Shown here one piece after another: positions 43,904 to 47,258 of a stretch of DNA of 47,258 nucleotides. This DNA comes from Sulfurimonas sp. Its GTDB lineage: Bacteria > Campylobacterota > Campylobacteria > Campylobacterales > Sulfurimonadaceae. A program made the position numbers and the translations under genes. Numbering within the stretch: the first letter of the stretch is position 1; every line of letters starts with the position of its first letter. The DNA is taken from contig JAMORG010000025.1 in NCBI GenBank assembly GCA_027063745.1, forward strand, positions 1 through 47,258, written 5' to 3'. Under the pieces are notes generated by a model. The model saw nothing but the letters and a program-made list of their open reading frames with translations. It searched no databases and was not told where the DNA came from.

Positions 43904-45925
43904 TTAGAAAAGTCCTTTTAAAAGATTGCCAACATCTTTTGAAAGATGTTTTTGCAGCTCTTTTGTAACTGCTTTACTAGCCTCTTTTTTCAAAAGATCT
44001 TTTGCATCTATGCTGATTTTTGGTTTGTTGATATCACCTTTGAGCTTGATTGTAAGAGGGTGTTTATTTGCAACAATAGCAATTACTGAATCAATATACT
44101 GTTTTTTAGAATCTATATATGTATTTTTTGTAACGATTGAAGATGTGTTTGAACGAAGATCAAGTGATGCTAAAATTTTCTCTTTGTTGATTTTTGCACT
44201 TACATCACCGCCAAAACGTTGTTTATAAAGATCAATCTTAGCATACTGTTTTGTAAGATCAAGCACTGCATTTCTGGTAAACAGACCATCTGTAATCTTA
44301 CCGACAAAGTTACCCTGTGAAGCTGCTAGATTATAATCCAGTGTAGCTGTGATGTTTGACTTGAGTACTTTTGGATAGATAAGCATATCTAAGATATCCA
44401 ATGTCTGCAATCCTTTTAAATCTGCATGAAGATCATCATTATGCAGTTTTGCATCAACTGCACCCTGAGCAATATTTGAGTGCATTGTAATATCAAGATC
44501 TTTTGCTTTTACAATATCTCCATTGGCTTCAAAACTTCCCTTTAAGTGTCTCTCTGTTGCAAAATAGAGCTTATCAAGGTCTGGTACTTTTACTCTGTAA
44601 TCACTTTTAAGAGATGCATCTTTAAGATTGAACTTTGCACTTTGTATATATAGATTAGCAAGAGTTGATGCTAGTGTGAGCTGTGTATCTGCTATATTAT
44701 TTTTAATATGTGTTGTTGTATCACTTGCAAATGTTGTTTTTGGCATACGAGATTTAAACTTATACTCTTTTGTTATAAATTTTGAATCAAGTACTCCTTG
44801 ACGAATTTTTGTTGTTACCACACCCTTGAGATGTTTTGGATCTGCATTGGTAATATCAGCATGCATGTCAAAGTTACCATCAGCATAGTGTGGCTGTTTT
44901 ATCATATAGAGTAGTTTTTGAAGCTTAAGCCCTTTAATGTCAAGCTGTACTGTTTTTGGCGCAAAGTCAGCTAAATTGGCAACAAATGTAGTCTTTGATG
45001 CAGCTATATCACTTTTTCCATCAACAACAAGTTTTGCTTTGTTCCCTTTTACTGTACCATTTAGATGAAGTGGGCCACGGACATCTGCATTGGTCAGAGG
45101 TTTAAGCACAGCCAACTCTTTTACATCTACACCATAGACTAAATCAAGCGCCAAAGGTTCTGGTTTTACATTACCGCTTGATGTGATTTTTGCAAGGTTA
45201 GAGAGAAGTGTGTATTTATAATCAATATCATCACCTTTGAGTTTTGCATCTAAGTTCATAGAGAAGTCCGTCTTTGGAATAGTGATGTTAAAATCTTTTT
45301 TCATAACAGCAGTGTTAAGCTTTCCATCTTTTGTCACTAAAAGTACATCACCATCAAGATTATGTGCAGCAATCGAATTGAAATTCAAATCAAGATTGAC
45401 TTTTGCACTGGCATACTCTTTTTGTTGTAACATATGCAACAGTGCCGGCAGATCCAAGTTTTCAACTTTAGCAATAATTTTAGAAGGGTTGAACTCTTTT
45501 AGTGTTACAGAGTAGTTAGTGTTACTTTTTGCAACATCACTGCTCCCTTTTACATCCAAAAGCGTACTATCCCCCTTTATAGTCCCCTCAGTCATAAAAC
45601 TATCTTGCAGCTCCATTGATGTCAATGGTTTGAGCGTTTTAAGCTCTTTAAGATCTACCTTATACTTTAGGTTGAGTGCTTGTGAAAAAGGAGAGTATTC
45701 TCCTTTTAGAGCTACTGTATTGTTTTTATTTAAAACAAGTAAGATATCGATATGGCTCATACTCAGTGAAAAACGCTCCAAAGTGCTTGGGAGCTTTGTC
45801 TGTTCTTGTATCTTCGCCTCGACAATAGGCTTGATAAGTCCATTTCCAAATGAAGTAAACGCTACAACATAAACAGCTCCAACAAGAGCTATAACAAGTC
45901 CTAAGAACCAATATATATATTTCAT
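43904..45925 (-). CDS. AsmA/TamB-like inner-membrane-anchored protein with internal repeats
   Basis: A 673-residue protein with one N-terminal membrane segment (4-24) and a long periplasmic beta-rich region. Three similar blocks can be seen, each starting with a strand like LxLxYxVDxKELxxLKPL (near 70, 240 and 400), followed by LNGTVKG/EGTIKG-type strands, a segment ending in LPALLHMLQQKEYA or LQKLLYMIKQPHYA, and a D-rich turn. This is the repeated beta-groove design of AsmA-like proteins, which move lipids between membranes. The C-terminus has KGDINKPKISIDAKDLLKK. Not a recognised named member. It is convergent with comF (3-bp gap). Confidence 0.72.
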   Translation of the reverse strand: MKYIYWFLGLVIALVGAVYVVAFTSFGNGLIKPIVEAKIQEQTKLPSTLERFSLSMSHIDILLVLNKNNTVALKGEYSPFSQALNLKYKVDLKELKTLKPLTSMELQDSFMTEGTIKGDSTLLDVKGSSDVAKSNTNYSVTLKEFNPSKIIAKVENLDLPALLHMLQQKEYASAKVNLDLNFNSIAAHNLDGDVLLVTKDGKLNTAVMKKDFNITIPKTDFSMNLDAKLKGDDIDYKYTLLSNLAKITSSGNVKPEPLALDLVYGVDVKELAVLKPLTNADVRGPLHLNGTVKGNKAKLVVDGKSDIAASKTTFVANLADFAPKTVQLDIKGLKLQKLLYMIKQPHYADGNFDMHADITNADPKHLKGVVTTKIRQGVLDSKFITKEYKFKSRMPKTTFASDTTTHIKNNIADTQLTLASTLANLYIQSAKFNLKDASLKSDYRVKVPDLDKLYFATERHLKGSFEANGDIVKAKDLDITMHSNIAQGAVDAKLHNDDLHADLKGLQTLDILDMLIYPKVLKSNITATLDYNLAASQGNFVGKITDGLFTRNAVLDLTKQYAKIDLYKQRFGGDVSAKINKEKILASLDLRSNTSSIVTKNTYIDSKKQYIDSVIAIVANKHPLTIKLKGDINKPKISIDAKDLLKKEASKAVTKELQKHLSKDVGNLLKGLF

Positions 45926-46052
45926 CTCTCAATACTCCAAAAAATAGTTATATAATGATACTATATATTAGAGTGTTTTTAGTAACAAAAGAAGAGTTTT
46001 ATAGTTGATATTGATAGACTCAAGTTAATTTACTAAAAATATTCAATTATTA

Positions 46053-46073
46053 CTTGACATTGTTGCACTCAAT
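46053..46073. promoter_or_regulatory. HAIR-like HspR operator at grpE
   Basis: CTTGACA-N7-ACTCAAT matches CTTGAGT-N7-ACTCAAG at 11 of 14 positions with the exact gap and overlaps the -35 of the grpE promoter. A separate perfect ACTCAAG half-site lies upstream at 46018-46024. Confidence 0.7.
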
Positions 46074-46082
46074 GTGTATAAT
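46054..46082 (+). promoter_or_regulatory. promoter of grpE-dnaK
   Basis: TTGACA (46054-46059), 17-base spacer, TATAAT (46077-46082): a full-consensus housekeeping promoter. The leader to the ATG at 46120 carries AAAAAAGGAGA. Confidence 0.85.
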
Positions 46083-46119
46083 ATGCTTAACTTTTTAAAA
46101 AAGGAGATTTTTAACAATT

Positions 46120-46662
46120 ATGGCAAATGAAAAAAATAATGAAAATATAGAAAATGAAGAGAATATAGATTCCCAAGAGAGAGAGGCTCAATCACAAGAG
46201 CCTCAAAATGAACTAGAAGTGTTAGAACAAGAGCTTAATGAGTGTAAAGACAAATATGCTCGCGTTCACGCAGATTTTGATAACATCAAAAAAAGATTAG
46301 AGCGTGAAAAATACACAGCAGTTGAATATGCAAACGAAAAATTTGCAAAAGATATGATTCCTGTAGTAGATTCACTCCAGATGGCACTCAAGTCTGCTGA
46401 GGCAGATGCACCGGCTGAAGAGTTGATTGAAAAACTAAAAGAGGGAATCGAACTGACTCTTAAACAGTTTATGACTGCTTTAGAGAAACATGGAGTAACA
46501 AGGGTATCTCACGATGAACCGTTTGATCCAAACATTCACAATGCAGTACAAAGCGTTGATCATCCAGAGATAGAAAGTGGTCAAATCGTTGAGACTTTCC
46601 AAACTGGATACAAATATAAAGAGAGACCATTGCGTGAGGCGATGGTTGTAGTTGCAAATTAA
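46120..46662 (+). CDS. grpE: nucleotide exchange factor GrpE
   Basis: Releases ADP from DnaK. The 180-residue protein has an acidic disordered N-terminus (Asn/Glu-rich, residues 1-35), a long coiled coil with ADFDNIKKRLEREKYTAVEYAN and the C-terminal beta wing with HNAVQSVDHPE and TGYKYKERPLREAMVVVAN. It is first of the grpE-dnaK operon; hrcA, often upstream in relatives, is absent and replaced by an AsmA-like gene on the other strand. Control is therefore likely through HspR at the HAIR-like site. Confidence 0.95.
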   Translation: MANEKNNENIENEENIDSQEREAQSQEPQNELEVLEQELNECKDKYARVHADFDNIKKRLEREKYTAVEYANEKFAKDMIPVVDSLQMALKSAEADAPAEELIEKLKEGIELTLKQFMTALEKHGVTRVSHDEPFDPNIHNAVQSVDHPEIESGQIVETFQTGYKYKERPLREAMVVVAN

Positions 46663-46707
46663 CAATTAATTTGCAGCAATGCGACATAAGTTGCAAAAGA
46701 TATGCTA

Positions 46708-46724
46708 AAAGTATCTTATACTTT
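46708..46724. other. small hairpin between grpE and dnaK
   Basis: AAAGTAT-CTT-ATACTTT is a 7-bp perfect stem in the 111-bp gap, without a T-run. It may be an RNA processing or partial attenuation site; no independent dnaK promoter is evident. Confidence 0.35.
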
Positions 46725-46773
46725 CAGCAGAAATAAAAAATAAAATTTAAATTTGAAAAAAAAGGAAGTTAAA

Positions 46774-47258
46774 ATGAGTAAAGTAATAGGTATAGATTTA
46801 GGAACAACAAACTCTTGTGTAGCAGTTTATGAAGGCGGGGAAGCAAAAGTTATCCCTAATGCAGAAGGTAAAAACACTACTCCATCGGTAGTAGCATTTA
46901 CTGATAAAGGTGAAGTTCTTGTAGGAGATCCTGCAAAACGTCAAGCTATCACAAACCCTGAGAGAACTATCTCTTCTGTTAAGAGAATCATGGGTCTGAT
47001 GATGAATGAAGAGAACGCTAAAATCGCTCAAGAAAAAGTTACATATAAAATTGTAGACAAAGATGGTATGGCAGCTGTTGATGTTGCTGGTAAAGTATAT
47101 ACACCACAAGAAATTTCAGCGAAAATTCTTGCAAAACTAAAAGAAGACTCTGAAGCATATCTTGGTGAAAAAGTTACAGACGCTGTAATTACAGTACCTG
47201 CATACTTCAATGACAGCCAAAGAAAGGCAACAAAAGATGCAGGTACAATCGCAGGTCT
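46774..47258 (+). CDS. dnaK: molecular chaperone DnaK, N-terminal part (cut by right edge)
   Basis: The first 161 residues of Hsp70: [13 protein letters not shown] phosphate loop at 6-18, [20 protein letters not shown], and [22 protein letters not shown] near 140-161. The gene runs off the window. AAAGGAAGTTAAA precedes the ATG. It is second in the operon after grpE; its J-domain partner CbpA is encoded at 28 kb under the same predicted HspR control. Confidence 0.97.
   Translation, partial: MSKVIGIDLGTTNSCVAVYEGGEAKVIPNAEGKNTTPSVVAFTDKGEVLVGDPAKRQAITNPERTISSVKRIMGLMMNEENAKIAQEKVTYKIVDKDGMAAVDVAGKVYTPQEISAKILAKLKEDSEAYLGEKVTDAVITVPAYFNDSQRKATKDAGTIAG

Larger units (their letters stand above)
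1446..46638. repeat. dispersed octamer family TGCGTGAG / CTCACGCA, 30 copies
   Basis: Hand count: 14 copies of TGCGTGAG and 16 of CTCACGCA on the + strand, plus 13 copies of only the 7-mer core GCGTGAG/CTCACGC. The base before TGCGTGAG is a pyrimidine in 26 of 30 (15 T, 11 C). Copies occur in genes on both strands and in several frames. Copies are missing from 11.1-15.5 kb (aclBA) and 31.2-35.1 kb (DUF302 genes, purL). Start positions are listed in the findings. Confidence 0.85.

Noticed and set aside
46053-46090. CIRCE element at grpE (GCACTC half-site)
   Set aside because: Only one half (TTGCACTC) is present; the GAGTGCTAA partner is missing at the right distance. The HAIR reading fits better.
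1446-46638. Chi or KOPS explanation for the TGCGTGAG family
   Set aside because: Orientation is 14 to 16 in one contiguous 47-kb segment; those elements are normally strand-biased. Not excluded genome-wide.
1-47258. CRISPR, IS elements, prophage, tRNA or rRNA genes
   Set aside because: I found no regularly spaced repeats, transposase or phage-like genes, and no cloverleaf-like sequence in the intergenic gaps.

Overview
The window comes from a low-G+C campylobacterotal chromosome, most likely Sulfurimonas or a close relative. The main evidence is a heteromeric ATP-citrate lyase (aclBA, the key enzyme pair of the reductive TCA cycle), together with cbb3-oxidase assembly genes, a flagellar block preceded by a sigma-54-type promoter, HspR-type heat-shock control, and the tight overlapping gene packing typical of this phylum. 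I see no IS element, prophage, CRISPR array, tRNA or rRNA. No gene-free gap exceeds 300 bases; the largest is 243 bp, upstream of cbpA.

Layout. (1) 1-12.0 kb is a lipopolysaccharide heptose locus. It holds a GT2 transferase, a GT9 transferase, a glycoside-hydrolase-like protein, waaF, a YfaZ-like outer-membrane protein, hldE, hldD, gmhB and gmhA. Together these give the whole route from sedoheptulose 7-phosphate to ADP-heptose plus its transfer. A cytochrome c, the cbb3 assembly pair ccoS/ccoI and a single-domain asparaginase sit inside the locus. (2) 12.1-15.3 kb: aclB-aclA with a terminator. (3) 15.4-19.1 kb: a GT39-like membrane transferase, a trpG/pabA-type amidotransferase, an AI-2E-family permease and an orphan DppC-type permease. 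(4) 19.1-23.1 kb: flgI-flgJ-flgM-flgN-like-flgK. (5) 23.1-25.8 kb: five overlapping genes (rsmD, a DEDD exonuclease, three unknowns). (6) 25.8-31.6 kb: murA, hspR/cbpA, purH, pfkA and a NIF3-insert-like protein. (7) 31.6-36.2 kb: two tandem DUF302 paralogues, purL, a Gre factor and an unknown. (8) 36.3-43.9 kb: HDOD protein, rnr, holA, a PerR-type regulator, prs, lepA, comF. (9) 43.9-47.3 kb: an AsmA-like protein, grpE and the start of dnaK.

The most unusual signal is not a gene. The octamer TGCGTGAG / CTCACGCA occurs 30 times by hand count (43 for the 7-mer core GCGTGAG), spread over the window in near-equal orientation, read in several codon frames, usually preceded by a pyrimidine, and twice arranged as a tight inverted repeat. 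Chance would give about one copy or fewer. Density, orientation balance and occasional inverted pairing resemble the DNA-uptake sequences of Neisseria and Pasteurellaceae. I know of no such dispersed sequence described for this phylum; this is an inference needing genome-wide testing.

Regulation visible in the sequence: HAIR-like HspR operators overlapping near-consensus promoters of both cbpA-hspR and grpE-dnaK; a PerR-box-like operator before a Fur-family gene carrying the PerR-type Asp; a GG-N10-GC promoter before flgI; and two genes whose TATAAT lies only 6-7 nt before the ATG, suggesting leaderless mRNAs.
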